From assembly GCA_902477755.1 (NCBI GenBank), contig CABSIK010000013.1:1-58445 (forward strand): a stretch of DNA of 58,445 nt, in the 5' to 3' direction. The stretch comes from an uncultured Clostridia bacterium. GTDB lineage: Bacteria > Bacillota > Clostridia > Lachnospirales > Anaerotignaceae. Below, in pieces: positions 1 to 7,444 of this stretch (position 1 is its first letter; every line of letters starts with the position of its first letter). The position numbers and the translations under genes are program-made. The notes beneath the pieces are model-generated. The model searched no databases. It was not told the origin of the DNA and was given only the letters and a program-made list of their open reading frames with translations.

Positions 1-79
1 CTATGGGTTGTAAGTTTATTTCTGCTGTTTAGTTTTCAAGGATCAGTCTTGTTTGCCCCGCTTTTCAGCGGCGAGTGAT
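1..79 (-). other. Leader of a probable rRNA operon
   Basis: Minus-strand sequence downstream of a consensus promoter. It contains a CTTGAAAACTAAACA stretch of the kind found in Firmicutes rRNA leaders and spacers. No structural rRNA is inside the window; the operon is inferred to continue to the left. Confidence 0.55.
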
Positions 80-108
80 ATTTTATCACATCGTTTTAGG
101 CTTGTCAA
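80..108 (-). promoter_or_regulatory. Probable rRNA operon promoter
   Basis: TTGACA (103-108), a 17-base spacer and TAAAAT (80-85) on the minus strand: a near-perfect sigma-A promoter. It lies just after tRNA-Ser(GGA) and reads into the rRNA-type leader at the left edge. Confidence 0.75.
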
Positions 109-156
109 GTATTTTTTCATCTTTTTTCGAAGTTTTTGCTTCGAATTTGATAAAAA

Positions 157-249
157 TGGCGGAGAAGGAGGGATTTGAACCCTCGCGCCGCTATTAACGA
201 CCTATCCGCTTTCCAGGCGAACCCCTTCAACCACTTGGGTACTTCTCCA
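157..249 (-). tRNA. tRNA-Ser(GGA)
   Basis: Class II tRNA of 93 nt with a long variable arm, anticodon GGA and encoded CCA end (tgg at 157-159 on the plus strand). Second gene of a two-tRNA serine unit. Confidence 0.95.
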
Positions 250-277
250 AATGCTCTCTGATGAAAAAATATTTAAT

Positions 278-367
278 TGGCGGAGAGAGTGGGATTCGAA
301 CCCACGGCCCCTCTCGGAGTCACTGGTTTTCAAGACCAGCTCCTTAAACCACTCGGACACCTCTCCA
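278..367 (-). tRNA. tRNA-Ser(TGA)
   Basis: Class II tRNA of 90 nt with anticodon TGA, long variable arm and encoded CCA. It lies 28 bases upstream of tRNA-Ser(GGA) and is probably co-transcribed with it. Confidence 0.95.
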
Positions 368-409
368 TGCTGATTTAGTTTGCTTTTCTTGAGCAGCGAA
401 ACCTTTGTT

Positions 410-438
410 ATTATACTTCGTAGCGTTTTGTTTGTCAA
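410..438 (-). promoter_or_regulatory. tRNA-Ser promoter, proximal
   Basis: TTGACA (433-438), 17-base spacer, TATAAT (410-415): a full-consensus sigma-A promoter just upstream of tRNA-Ser(TGA). Confidence 0.85.
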
Positions 439-503
439 CACTTTTTTTGAAGTTTTTTTATTTTTCTTTTTTGCTGTTTCGTGTTTTCCGAAGCAGTGGT
501 GTT

Positions 504-532
504 AGTATATCTTAAAATCCCCCCCCTGTCAA
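504..532 (-). promoter_or_regulatory. tRNA-Ser promoter, distal, with a G8 spacer
   Basis: TTGACA (527-532), 17-base spacer and TATACT (504-509). Eight consecutive G residues directly follow the -35 box on the transcribed orientation. With the proximal promoter it forms a tandem pair, as is common for stable RNA genes. The 442-732 gap otherwise holds only AT-rich sequence and, on the plus strand, a possible pepT -10 box (TACAAT near 653). Confidence 0.7.
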
Positions 533-732
533 CACCTTTTTTGAAAATTTTTTCATTTTTTTCATATTTTTTTAACATTCCCCAGAAATCCAGCTTTTTC
601 CCTGGTTTTCATAAACTTTTTTATACTTTATGGTTTTTCTCGCCTAAGAATGGTACAATAAAGAAAATGGTTTTACAGTTTCTTTATGCTGTCAAAACAT
701 TTCTACGATACAGAAAGGAGTTCTTCTATATT

Positions 733-1962
733 ATGAAGTCAGTCAGCGAACGTTTTTTAACATATATTAAGCAGCCTACCACCTCTGATGAAAGTTCTTC
801 TTCCGTTCCCAGTACGAAGCAGCAGCTTATTTTCGGAGACTTTCTGGTAAAAGAATGTCAGGCCATTGGTTTGGCAGATGCGGCAATGGACCGTCATGGA
901 TATGTTATGGCTACCCTGCCTGCAACTGATCCCAACGCTCCCACCATCGGCTTTATTGCCCACATGGACACCAGTCCCGATGCCAAAGGGGAAGGCATTA
1001 TGCCACATATCGTCCATCATTATGATGGCGAGACTATCCGTCTCAACGGCATTTCTCTTTCTCCTGAAGAATTTCCGGAATTAAATGATTATATAGGAGA
1101 CACACTCATCACCACCGACGGCACAACTCTCCTGGGTGCAGATGACAAAGCTGGTATTGCTGAAATTCTTTCTGCCATGGAATACCTGATCACCCATCCT
1201 GAAATACCTCATGGAAAAATCCGTATTGCATTCACCCCTGATGAAGAAATCGGCGCTGGTGCAGATCATTTCGATGTTAAAAAATTCGGTGCCGACTTTG
1301 CTTACACACTGGATGGGGGCAAAATCGGTGAATTGGAATATGAAAATTTCAATGCTGCCCAAGCAGTCATTCATATCAAAGGCCGCAGCGTTCACCCCGG
1401 CACAGCGAAGAACATCATGCAAAATGCCGCATTGATCGGTACAGAAATCGCATCTTTACTGCCGGAAAAAGAAATCCCTTCCAAAACAGAAGGCTATGAA
1501 GGGTTCTTCCATCTTTGTTCTTTTGAAGGCAATGTATCCGAAGCCACTCTGACCTATATCATTCGGGATTTCAATGCAGAAACTTTTGCTCACAGAAAAA
1601 ATCTTATCCAGCTCATTGTGGAACGGAAAAATATCCAGTACCCCAATGCCATCACATTGGAACTGAAAGATCAGTACTATAACATGGCTTCCAAAATTGC
1701 CGACTGCATGGAAATCGTAGATCTGGCAAAACAGGCTATGGAAGCCTGCGGCATCACTCCCATTGTGCAGCCCATTCGCGGCGGTACCGATGGGGCACGA
1801 CTGTCTTTCATGGGTCTGCCCTGCCCCAATCTCTTTGCCGGCGGTCATAATTTCCATGGGCCTTATGAATATATTCCCGTTTCTTCCATGGAAAAAGCAG
1901 TGGAAATGATTGTAAAAATTGCAGAATTAAGTTGTGGGGTTGACTTTCAAAAAAAGTTGTGA
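733..1962 (+). CDS. pepT: Peptidase T (tripeptide aminopeptidase)
   Basis: Cytoplasmic zinc aminopeptidase that removes the N-terminal residue from tripeptides, family M20B. The 409-residue protein carries the M20 metal-site motifs in order: HMDTSPDA (about residue 77), LLGADDKAG (about 134) with the bridging Asp, and PDEEIGAG (about 169) with the catalytic Glu pair. The C-terminal PIRGGTDGARL and FAGGHNFHG segments are typical of PepT. The ATG at 733 is chosen because AAAGGAG lies a proper distance upstream and homology begins there; the open frame extends further 5' but runs through AT-rich promoter-like sequence. The length matches the family. It stands alone ahead of the tyrS T-box. Confidence 0.95.
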   Translation: MKSVSERFLTYIKQPTTSDESSSSVPSTKQQLIFGDFLVKECQAIGLADAAMDRHGYVMATLPATDPNAPTIGFIAHMDTSPDAKGEGIMPHIVHHYDGETIRLNGISLSPEEFPELNDYIGDTLITTDGTTLLGADDKAGIAEILSAMEYLITHPEIPHGKIRIAFTPDEEIGAGADHFDVKKFGADFAYTLDGGKIGELEYENFNAAQAVIHIKGRSVHPGTAKNIMQNAALIGTEIASLLPEKEIPSKTEGYEGFFHLCSFEGNVSEATLTYIIRDFNAETFAHRKNLIQLIVERKNIQYPNAITLELKDQYYNMASKIADCMEIVDLAKQAMEACGITPIVQPIRGGTDGARLSFMGLPCPNLFAGGHNFHGPYEYIPVSSMEKAVEMIVKIAELSCGVDFQKKL

Positions 1963-1977
1963 TAGGATATGCTCATA

Positions 1978-2230
1978 AATAAGCAAAACAGCGATGATTG
2001 AGTATATGGGCAAAGCTGGTTACAGCCGCAGAGAGCAGTCCGGTTGGTGAAAGGATTGCAGTACAGTATTTGTAAATTACGCCTCATGAGCTTTGTGCAG
2101 GAAATGGCACAACGGTTGTCTGCCGTTACCCAGACCGAAAGATGTTTGTCTTTTCGTTATGATAAACATGAATTAAGGTGGTACCACGGGTTCTCTCGTC
2201 CTTTCGACGATAGAACCCTTTTTATTTTGC
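1978..2230 (+). promoter_or_regulatory. T-box leader of tyrS (Tyr)
   Basis: Contains the AGAGAGC bulge (near 2031), a GGTGAAAGG distal loop, a TAC codon at 2078-2080 in the specifier position (AAATTACGCC), the T-box core AAGGTGGTACCACG (2175-2188), and a terminator stem at 2188-2219 followed by T residues. Uncharged tRNA-Tyr should favour the antiterminator and switch tyrS on. The Tyr specifier agrees with the downstream gene. Confidence 0.92.
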
Positions 2231-2278
2231 AGAAAGCCTTCGCTGAAATACAAACTAATAAAGAAAGGGTGTTTTCTC

Positions 2279-3514
2279 ATGAATGCTTACGAAGTTCTGA
2301 AAGAAAGAGGTTTTATTGAACAGCTCACACACGAAGATGAAATCAAAGCCTTGTTTGAAAAAGGCGGTGTAACATTTTATATTGGCATCGACCCTACCGC
2401 AGACAGCCTCCATGTAGGTCATTTCCTGACTGTTATGGCAATGGCACACATGCAGCGCTGCGGCAACCGTCCTATCTGCCTGATGGGCGGCGGCACAGGC
2501 ATGATCGGCGACCCTTCCGGCAAAGCTGACATGCGTAAAATGATGACAGTAGAAACCATTGACCATAATGTTGCCTGCATCAAAAACCAGCTGTCCCACT
2601 TCATCAAATTCGATGAAGAAAACGGCGGCGCCATCATCGCAAACAACGCGGACTGGCTGAGAAACCTGAACTATATCGAATTCCTGCGTGACGTTGGTGT
2701 ACACTTCTCTGTAAACCGTATGCTGGCTGCGGACTGCTTCAAAATCCGTATGGAAAAAGAAGCTGGTCTGTCCTTCCTGGAATTCAACTACATGATCATG
2801 CAGGGCTACGACTTCTACGAACTGAACAGAAGATATGACTGCGTTCTGCAGATGGGCGGCAATGACCAGTGGTCTAACATCATTGCCGGTGTTGAACTGA
2901 TTCGTCGTAAAACAGGCAAACCCGCTTACGGCATGACATTCAAACTCCTGACAAACAGTGAAGGCGTAAAAATGGGCAAAACCGTCAGCGGCGCTGTATG
3001 GCTTGACCCTGAAAAAACACCTCCTTACGAATTCTACCAGTACTGGAGAAACGTGGGCGATAAAGACGTTGAAAAATGTCTGGCTCTGCTGACATTCCTG
3101 CCTATGGATGAAGTACGTCGTCTGGGCGCACTGGAAGGCAGCGAAATCAACAAAGCAAAAGAAGTTCTGGCATTTGAACTGACCAAGATCGTTCACGGTG
3201 AAGAAGAAGCAATCAAAGCACAGGAAGCTGCAAGAGCACTCTTTGGCGGCGGCGCTGCAGCTGGTTCCGCACCTACAACAGAACTGCCTGCTGCTGACTT
3301 TGCAGAAGGCATGGATATTCTGACACTGCTGACCACCATCGGTGTTGTTCCTTCCCGTTCCGAAGGCAGACGTGCAGTACAGCAGGGCGGCGTAAAAGTG
3401 GCTGAAAAACCTGTAACAGACGTTGACTTCAAAGTAACCGCAGATCTGTTCACTGATGGCAAACTGATGGTACAGAAAGGCAAAAAAACATTCCACAATG
3501 TTGTTTTGAAATAA
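2279..3514 (+). CDS. tyrS: Tyrosyl-tRNA synthetase
   Basis: Class I aminoacyl-tRNA synthetase that charges tRNA-Tyr. The 411-residue protein has the HIGH-type motif as HVGHF (about residue 45), the KMSKS-type loop as KMGKT (about 231), and a C-terminal S4 RNA-binding domain (about 345-411). An AAAGAAAGG ribosome site precedes the ATG. It is controlled by the Tyr T-box directly upstream and is followed by a strong intrinsic terminator, so it is probably monocistronic. The KMGKT form with a C-terminal S4 domain fits the bacterial TyrS type rather than the archaeal type. Confidence 0.97.
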   Translation: MNAYEVLKERGFIEQLTHEDEIKALFEKGGVTFYIGIDPTADSLHVGHFLTVMAMAHMQRCGNRPICLMGGGTGMIGDPSGKADMRKMMTVETIDHNVACIKNQLSHFIKFDEENGGAIIANNADWLRNLNYIEFLRDVGVHFSVNRMLAADCFKIRMEKEAGLSFLEFNYMIMQGYDFYELNRRYDCVLQMGGNDQWSNIIAGVELIRRKTGKPAYGMTFKLLTNSEGVKMGKTVSGAVWLDPEKTPPYEFYQYWRNVGDKDVEKCLALLTFLPMDEVRRLGALEGSEINKAKEVLAFELTKIVHGEEEAIKAQEAARALFGGGAAAGSAPTTELPAADFAEGMDILTLLTTIGVVPSRSEGRRAVQQGGVKVAEKPVTDVDFKVTADLFTDGKLMVQKGKKTFHNVVLK

Positions 3515-3541
3515 ACGCTCATACTTCCATTCCAATAATGC

Positions 3542-3595
3542 AAAAACGTCGGAAATATTTCTTTCATAGAAACATTTTCCGACGTTTTTGTTTTT
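3542..3595 (+). terminator. tyrS terminator
   Basis: Inverted repeat AAAAACGTCGGAAA / TTTTCCGACGTTTTT around an 18-20 base loop, followed by a T-run. It could also serve the opposing gene remnant on the minus strand. Confidence 0.85.
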
Positions 3596-3952
3596 AATCA
3601 ATGATATAAAAACTTCCAATCCTTTTTTCCAACTGATTTTCTTTTATAAGGATATAATCTGTCTGATATGTAGACACTGCAAAAATCCTCACGCCTGCTT
3701 CTGCCAGCACACCGGGAATGCGACATAATATCCCGATCTATATAATATGCCGATCTATAAAAAATCCAGCATTCCCACAACACGGAACGGTCTCCACCTA
3801 TCTGCTCTTTCCAGTGTTTCTTTCGGCACATGCTCCGTCAAGCACACCAGAGAAAATTCTCTGTCCGTCTTTGCAGCAAAACAAAAAGGCTGTGTCCAAT
3901 CCACTTTTGCCTTATCACAGATATGACATACAGAAAATGAATATGGCAGCAC
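3594..3952 (-). pseudogene. Broken ACT-domain protein gene
   Basis: On the minus strand the 5' part reads as the N-terminal half of a small ACT-domain protein of about 120 residues (LPYSFSV, then CFAAKTDREFSLVC, WRPFRVVGMLDF). It stops at a TAG just after the GMLDF segment. The C-terminal half continues in another frame (ILCRIPGVLAEAG, then FAVSTYQTDYILIKEN) to the stop at 3594. The two halves are separated by a tandem duplication of a 17-bp unit (3725-3741 and 3742-3758, one mismatch), which shifts the frame. Removing one copy joins the frames but leaves the TAG. The family match comes from memory of clostridial ACT_7-type proteins (inference). The start is uncertain: GTG at 3952 is used. 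Function in this strain is probably lost. Confidence 0.75.
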
Positions 3953-3966
3953 TTTCAGTCATTCCC

Positions 3967-4623
3967 CTACTTTTCTTCCAATAAATACCGTTCCAATTCC
4001 TCCACATCATCAACTAAACAAGATGCCCCAACTTCTCTCAACTGCTCCTCTGTGCGGAATCCCCATGTAACGCTGACACAATCCATACCTGCCGCCTTTG
4101 CCGTAGCCAGATCCACTTCTGTATCCCCCACATACAGACAATCTTTCAAAGATACCTTCAGCTGCTCTGCCGCCGCTTCCACCATATCTCCTGTCGGCTT
4201 GGGACGCAGACCATTGCCTTCCCCTACTGCCAGATCAATGGCATCTCCAAAGTATTTGCTGCATAATCCCTTCACAGCACCGTCAAATTTATTGGATACC
4301 ACCGCCGTTTTTACTCCAGCCTGCCGTAAGTCATGCAGCAGCCGCAAAACACCATCAAAAGGCTTTGTCTTGATTTCCATATGTTCCTTATAATAAGCCT
4401 TGTATTCTTCCAGACAAGCTTCAAAATCTGTCAGCGGCTCTCCTGCCGCCAATCTCAGATATACAGCACTGCCATTCCCCAAAAAAGCTGCCGTTTCCTC
4501 CCTTGTCCGCTCTTTTTTTCCATATCTGCGTAAAATCTCGTTCATGCTGTCTGTCAGATCATCCAGTGTGTCCAACAGGGTGCCATCCAGATCAAAAATC
4601 ACAGCCTGATATTTCATCTTCAT
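3967..4623 (-). CDS. HAD-superfamily hydrolase, phosphoglycolate phosphatase-like
   Basis: A 218-residue HAD phosphatase. Motif I is FDLDGTLLDT (about residues 10-19), motif II is in VVSNKFDG, and motif III with the acidic pair is YVGDTEVDLATAKAAG near the C-terminus. A helical cap lies between motifs I and II. This arrangement fits the Gph/PGP group acting on small phosphoesters such as 2-phosphoglycolate, but the substrate cannot be read from sequence. The start has two ATG candidates two codons apart; the AAGAAGG element suits the second at least as well as the first. It lies downstream of tRNA-Thr, beyond a terminator. Confidence 0.88.
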   Translation of the reverse strand: MKMKYQAVIFDLDGTLLDTLDDLTDSMNEILRRYGKKERTREETAAFLGNGSAVYLRLAAGEPLTDFEACLEEYKAYYKEHMEIKTKPFDGVLRLLHDLRQAGVKTAVVSNKFDGAVKGLCSKYFGDAIDLAVGEGNGLRPKPTGDMVEAAAEQLKVSLKDCLYVGDTEVDLATAKAAGMDCVSVTWGFRTEEQLREVGASCLVDDVEELERYLLEEK

Positions 4624-4654
4624 CCGCCTTCTTTCCCCTCAAAGATTTTTACAA

Positions 4655-4681
4655 TAAAAAAGCCCTCGCATTTGCGAGGGC
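4655..4681 (-). terminator. Terminator after tRNA-Thr
   Basis: Perfect GCCCTCGC/GCGAGGGC hairpin with a four-base loop followed on the minus strand by six T residues, directly 3' of tRNA-Thr(GGT). Confidence 0.88.
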
Positions 4682-4685
4682 AAAA

Positions 4686-4758
4686 AGCTACTGACGGGAC
4701 TTGAACCCGTGACCTCCGCCTTACCAAGGCGACGCTCTACCGACTGAGCCACAGTAGC
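4686..4758 (-). tRNA. tRNA-Thr(GGT)
   Basis: A 73-nt cloverleaf with anticodon GGT and T discriminator. CCA is not encoded, unlike in the two tRNA-Ser genes. It follows sigH and is followed by its own terminator. Confidence 0.95.
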
Positions 4759-4798
4759 ATAGGAAGAATCTGTTTCTTCCGTCAGCTTTTATATACTA

Positions 4799-5452
4799 TC
4801 ACACAGATTCCATTCCGTCAAGATTTTTTTTCAAAACAAATTTCTCCAACTTTTTCTTTACTCGCTGAAGGGCATTGTCAATGGATTTTTCCGGCTTATT
4901 CAGCATATTTGCAATCTCAAAATAGCTCCTGCCCTGTAAATATAATGTCAATACACGGCTTTCAAAACTGCTGAGATTCTTCTCCATCTGATTTTCCAGA
5001 AAATTTTTATTTTCTTGTCCAATGAGCAGAGCTTCCGGATTCAAAAGTTCCCCTTCCTGAAGCAAATCCAAATAGGTTTCCTCAGAATCCTCCTCGAATA
5101 CAGGCTTATTTAAGGAAATATAAGAATTCAGCGGCTGATGCTTCTGTCTGGTCGCCGCTTTGATGGCTGTAATCATCTGACGATTGATACACAACTCCGC
5201 AAAGCTGCGGAAAGAAGCATTCTTTTCCTTATCATAATCCCGAATGGCTTTATACAGTCCAATCATGCCCTCCTGTATGATGTCCTCTGTATCCGCCCCA
5301 ATGAGAAAATAAGCCCGGGACTTTGCCTTCACCAGGGGTTTATATTTGTCCAACAGGCGCGCTTCCGCCTCATGATCGCCGCTCTGTGCCTGACGCACCA
5401 GCAGTTCGTCCTGTTGGGTGTTTGCAGTTTGTTCTGTTCTTTCACTTATCAT
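4799..5452 (-). CDS. sigH: RNA polymerase sigma factor SigH (Spo0H)
   Basis: Transition-state and early-sporulation sigma factor. The 217-residue protein has sigma-70 region 2 (about residues 30-105, with DIIQEGMIGLYKAIRDYD) and region 4 with a helix-turn-helix near the C-terminus (SYFEIANMLNKPEKSIDNALQR, kept short here). The length equals that of Bacillus Spo0H. Its place right after rae1, rlmB, mrnC and cysS is the conserved Firmicutes order. The rae1 stop is 18 bases upstream, so it is probably co-transcribed; an AGAGG site precedes the ATG. Together with spoIIM it marks the organism as a likely spore former. Confidence 0.94.
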   Translation of the reverse strand: MISERTEQTANTQQDELLVRQAQSGDHEAEARLLDKYKPLVKAKSRAYFLIGADTEDIIQEGMIGLYKAIRDYDKEKNASFRSFAELCINRQMITAIKAATRQKHQPLNSYISLNKPVFEEDSEETYLDLLQEGELLNPEALLIGQENKNFLENQMEKNLSSFESRVLTLYLQGRSYFEIANMLNKPEKSIDNALQRVKKKLEKFVLKKNLDGMESV

Positions 5453-5470
5453 ATAAATCCTCTGTTCTCC

Positions 5471-5995
5471 TTATTTCTGCCGCCGTAAATTTTCCAGCCA
5501 GTTCAAGGCTTCTTCATCCAAATTGTCTGCAAGCATATTGTTTTTGGGCGGTCTATTTTCGATGTACTGCCGGCGCAGTTCTGTTTCTGCCTGATGTACC
5601 TGATTATGCAATTCTTTGGCACTCATGCGCACAGCCCCCTGACCGGAAATGATGATCTGTTCCAGTCCGTCTGTGGTTGCCACTCGCACCCGATAATGCT
5701 TTGGCATAGATGTTACCACTCGTTCAATATAATGATCCGCCGTTTCCGCTTCTTTTGTATAGACCACATAAATATTATGATACTTTGATACAGAGCCAGG
5801 ATTGCCCTTGACCAGATACGCGTCAAAAACGACGATAATGGTCGCTTTCTGTACACCTTTATAATTGGAAAGGGTATCAATGAGCTTTACCCTTGCACTT
5901 TCCAGACTGACATCTTCCATCAACTCCCGCAGCTCGTCCCATGCGTGGATGATGTTATAGCCGTCTACCAGCAAAAAATCCTCCTGCAACGGCAA
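5471..5995 (-). CDS. rae1: NYN-domain endoribonuclease Rae1 (YacP)
   Basis: The 174-residue NYN/PIN-like nuclease of the YacP family. In Bacillus this protein (Rae1) enters the ribosomal A site and cleaves certain mRNAs during translation. The N-terminal LLVDGYNIIHAWDEL carries the first catalytic Asp; further acidic residues are in VVFDAYLVKG and in ETADHYIERV, VATTDGLEQ. The start is a TTG at 5995 behind a GGGAGGGG element. It sits between rlmB and sigH, the order known in Bacillus, which supports the assignment. Confidence 0.9.
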   Translation of the reverse strand: MPLQEDFLLVDGYNIIHAWDELRELMEDVSLESARVKLIDTLSNYKGVQKATIIVVFDAYLVKGNPGSVSKYHNIYVVYTKEAETADHYIERVVTSMPKHYRVRVATTDGLEQIIISGQGAVRMSAKELHNQVHQAETELRRQYIENRPPKNNMLADNLDEEALNWLENLRRQK

Positions 5996-6079
5996 TCCCC
6001 TCCCTTCTCATCGTATCATCATATCATAGAAACATAGAAATTGCAAAAGATTCTTCTTTTCCGCAAAATCCGTCAAATC

Positions 6080-6937
6080 TTAAAATCTTCTCTGTCTTAC
6101 CACTTCATACATGAGCAGCGCTGCCGCTACAGAAGCATTCAAAGAAGAAATTTTGCCGTACATGGGAATAGATGCTGTAAAGTCGCAATTTTCTTTCACC
6201 AGACGGCTGACACCATCGCCTTCGCTGCCAATGACCAATGCAAGAGGGCCTTTCATATTGGTATCGAAATGATCCAGACCTTTCATATCAGCGCATGCAA
6301 TCCACAGACCTTCTTTTTTCAGATATTCCATGGTCTGTACGATATTTGTCACTCTTGCTACAGGCATATATTCAATGGCGCCGGCAGAAGTTTTCCCAAC
6401 AGTTGCATTCAGCCCAACGGAACGGCGTTTGGGAATGATAACCCCATGGACACCAGCACATTCCGCTGTACGCAAAATAGCACCCAGATTATGAGGGTCA
6501 GTGATGCCATCCAGCAGCAGCACAAAGGGATCTTCCCCTTTTTCTTTTGCCGCAGCCAGAATATCTTCTACCTCCACATAATCATGAGCAGAAACCAGCG
6601 CAATAACGCCCTGATGATTTTTTGTCTGAGAAATTTCGTCCAGCTTCTGACGGCTCACTTCCTGAATGACTACGCCTTTTTCCACAGCTATGGCAATGAT
6701 CCGTTTGATTGTGCCTTCCACATTGCCTTTTGCCACCATGATTTTTTCAATATCTCTGCCGCTTCTCAGGACTTCCAGAATGGCGTTTCTGCCTTCCAGC
6801 TGGTTTTCATTGATTTCTCTGTCCATTTCCCGTTCTTCTCTGGCGGTGCGGAAAGGTTTACGTCCTCTGTTTTCTTCCCCATCTCTGCCTCTGGGTCTTT
6901 TTTCTTTCCATTCCCGTTCGTTTCTTCTTTTTTCCAC
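6080..6937 (-). CDS. rlmB: 23S rRNA (guanosine-2'-O-)-methyltransferase RlmB
   Basis: SPOUT/TrmH-family methyltransferase that modifies 23S rRNA (G2251 in E. coli numbering). Start GTG at 6937 is chosen because AGGAGG lies seven bases upstream; 285 residues. The first 35 residues are a highly charged Lys/Arg/Glu-rich tail that most RlmB proteins lack. Next comes the RNA-binding substrate domain (ENQLEGRNAILEVLRSG). The catalytic domain has the knot motifs: LDGITDPHNLGAILRTAE, LVIGSEGDGVSRL, and IPMYGKISSLNASVAAALL. Part of the cysS-mrnC-rlmB-rae1-sigH block. The charged tail may be disordered and RNA-binding (inference). Confidence 0.93.
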   Translation of the reverse strand: MEKRRNEREWKEKRPRGRDGEENRGRKPFRTAREEREMDREINENQLEGRNAILEVLRSGRDIEKIMVAKGNVEGTIKRIIAIAVEKGVVIQEVSRQKLDEISQTKNHQGVIALVSAHDYVEVEDILAAAKEKGEDPFVLLLDGITDPHNLGAILRTAECAGVHGVIIPKRRSVGLNATVGKTSAGAIEYMPVARVTNIVQTMEYLKKEGLWIACADMKGLDHFDTNMKGPLALVIGSEGDGVSRLVKENCDFTASIPMYGKISSLNASVAAALLMYEVVRQRRF

Positions 6938-6979
6938 GGAATAACCTCCTGTTTTTTCTCTTTTTTCCAACACAGCAAA

Positions 6980-7010
6980 AAGCCGATGTGCAAAATCAGT
7001 GCATCGGCTT
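6980..7010 (-). terminator. Hairpin between mrnC and rlmB
   Basis: AAGCCGATGCAC / (G)TGCACATCGGCTT-type stem followed on the minus strand by TTTTTGC. It lies directly after mrnC and before rlmB. It looks like an intrinsic terminator, possibly partial, inside an otherwise collinear block. Confidence 0.65.
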
Positions 7011-7016
7011 CTATTT

Positions 7017-7442
7017 TTATTTCTCTATTAATTCTGCCATACCCAGACGGAATAAGTCAATGGCTCTTTCCATTTTTCCATCCAGATACAGATAACCGAA
7101 TACCGCTTCTACCCCCGTTGCATGGCGATAGTCCATCAAATCGGCGTTCTTCGGTGTGGTGTAGGATTTTGCGTTGCGTCCTCTGCGGAACACAGCCGTT
7201 TCCTCCTCTGTCAATTCTTCAGCCACACGGAAATAAAATTCCGCCTGTGCTTTTGCATTGACCATATCTCTGGCGGTTTTATGCAAACGGTTCACCGGCG
7301 CATTTCCCCCTGTCAAAACAGTGGTACGCACCAACATTTCATAAACCGCATCTCCAATATAAGCCAGCGCCAAAGGGGACAGCTCCTTTGGATTCACTGT
7401 CCCCTTCCGACCCAGCATTAAGTCTAATGCCTGTAAATTCAT
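7017..7442 (-). CDS. mrnC: Mini-ribonuclease 3
   Basis: RNase III-like enzyme without a double-stranded RNA-binding domain that matures the ends of 23S rRNA in Firmicutes. The protein is 141 residues from the ATG at 7442. This start is preferred over an upstream one because AGAGG lies six bases ahead and the gene then begins just after the cysS stop (7445). Seen motifs are PLALAYIGDAVYEMLVR (catalytic acidic box) and TEEETAVFRRGRNAK, then a TGVEAVFGYLYLDG helix typical of the RNase III fold. Its position directly after cysS matches Bacillus yazC. Confidence 0.93.
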   Translation of the reverse strand: MNLQALDLMLGRKGTVNPKELSPLALAYIGDAVYEMLVRTTVLTGGNAPVNRLHKTARDMVNAKAQAEFYFRVAEELTEEETAVFRRGRNAKSYTTPKNADLMDYRHATGVEAVFGYLYLDGKMERAIDLFRLGMAELIEK

Positions 7443-7444
7443 AA

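Noticed and set aside
126..145. TTCGAAG/CTTCGAA inverted repeat between tRNA-Ser and the rRNA-type promoter
   Set aside because: It lacks a T-run in the orientation of the upstream tRNA genes, so I do not call it a terminator; it may be a processing site or chance.
481..732. An 84-codon N-terminal extension of pepT
   Set aside because: The extension runs through promoter-like, AT-rich sequence with no family similarity, and a good ribosome site precedes the ATG at 733.
2255..3619. Long minus-strand frame opposite tyrS
   Set aside because: Antisense shadow of tyrS with atypical composition; the true minus-strand remnant here is the ACT pseudogene to its right.
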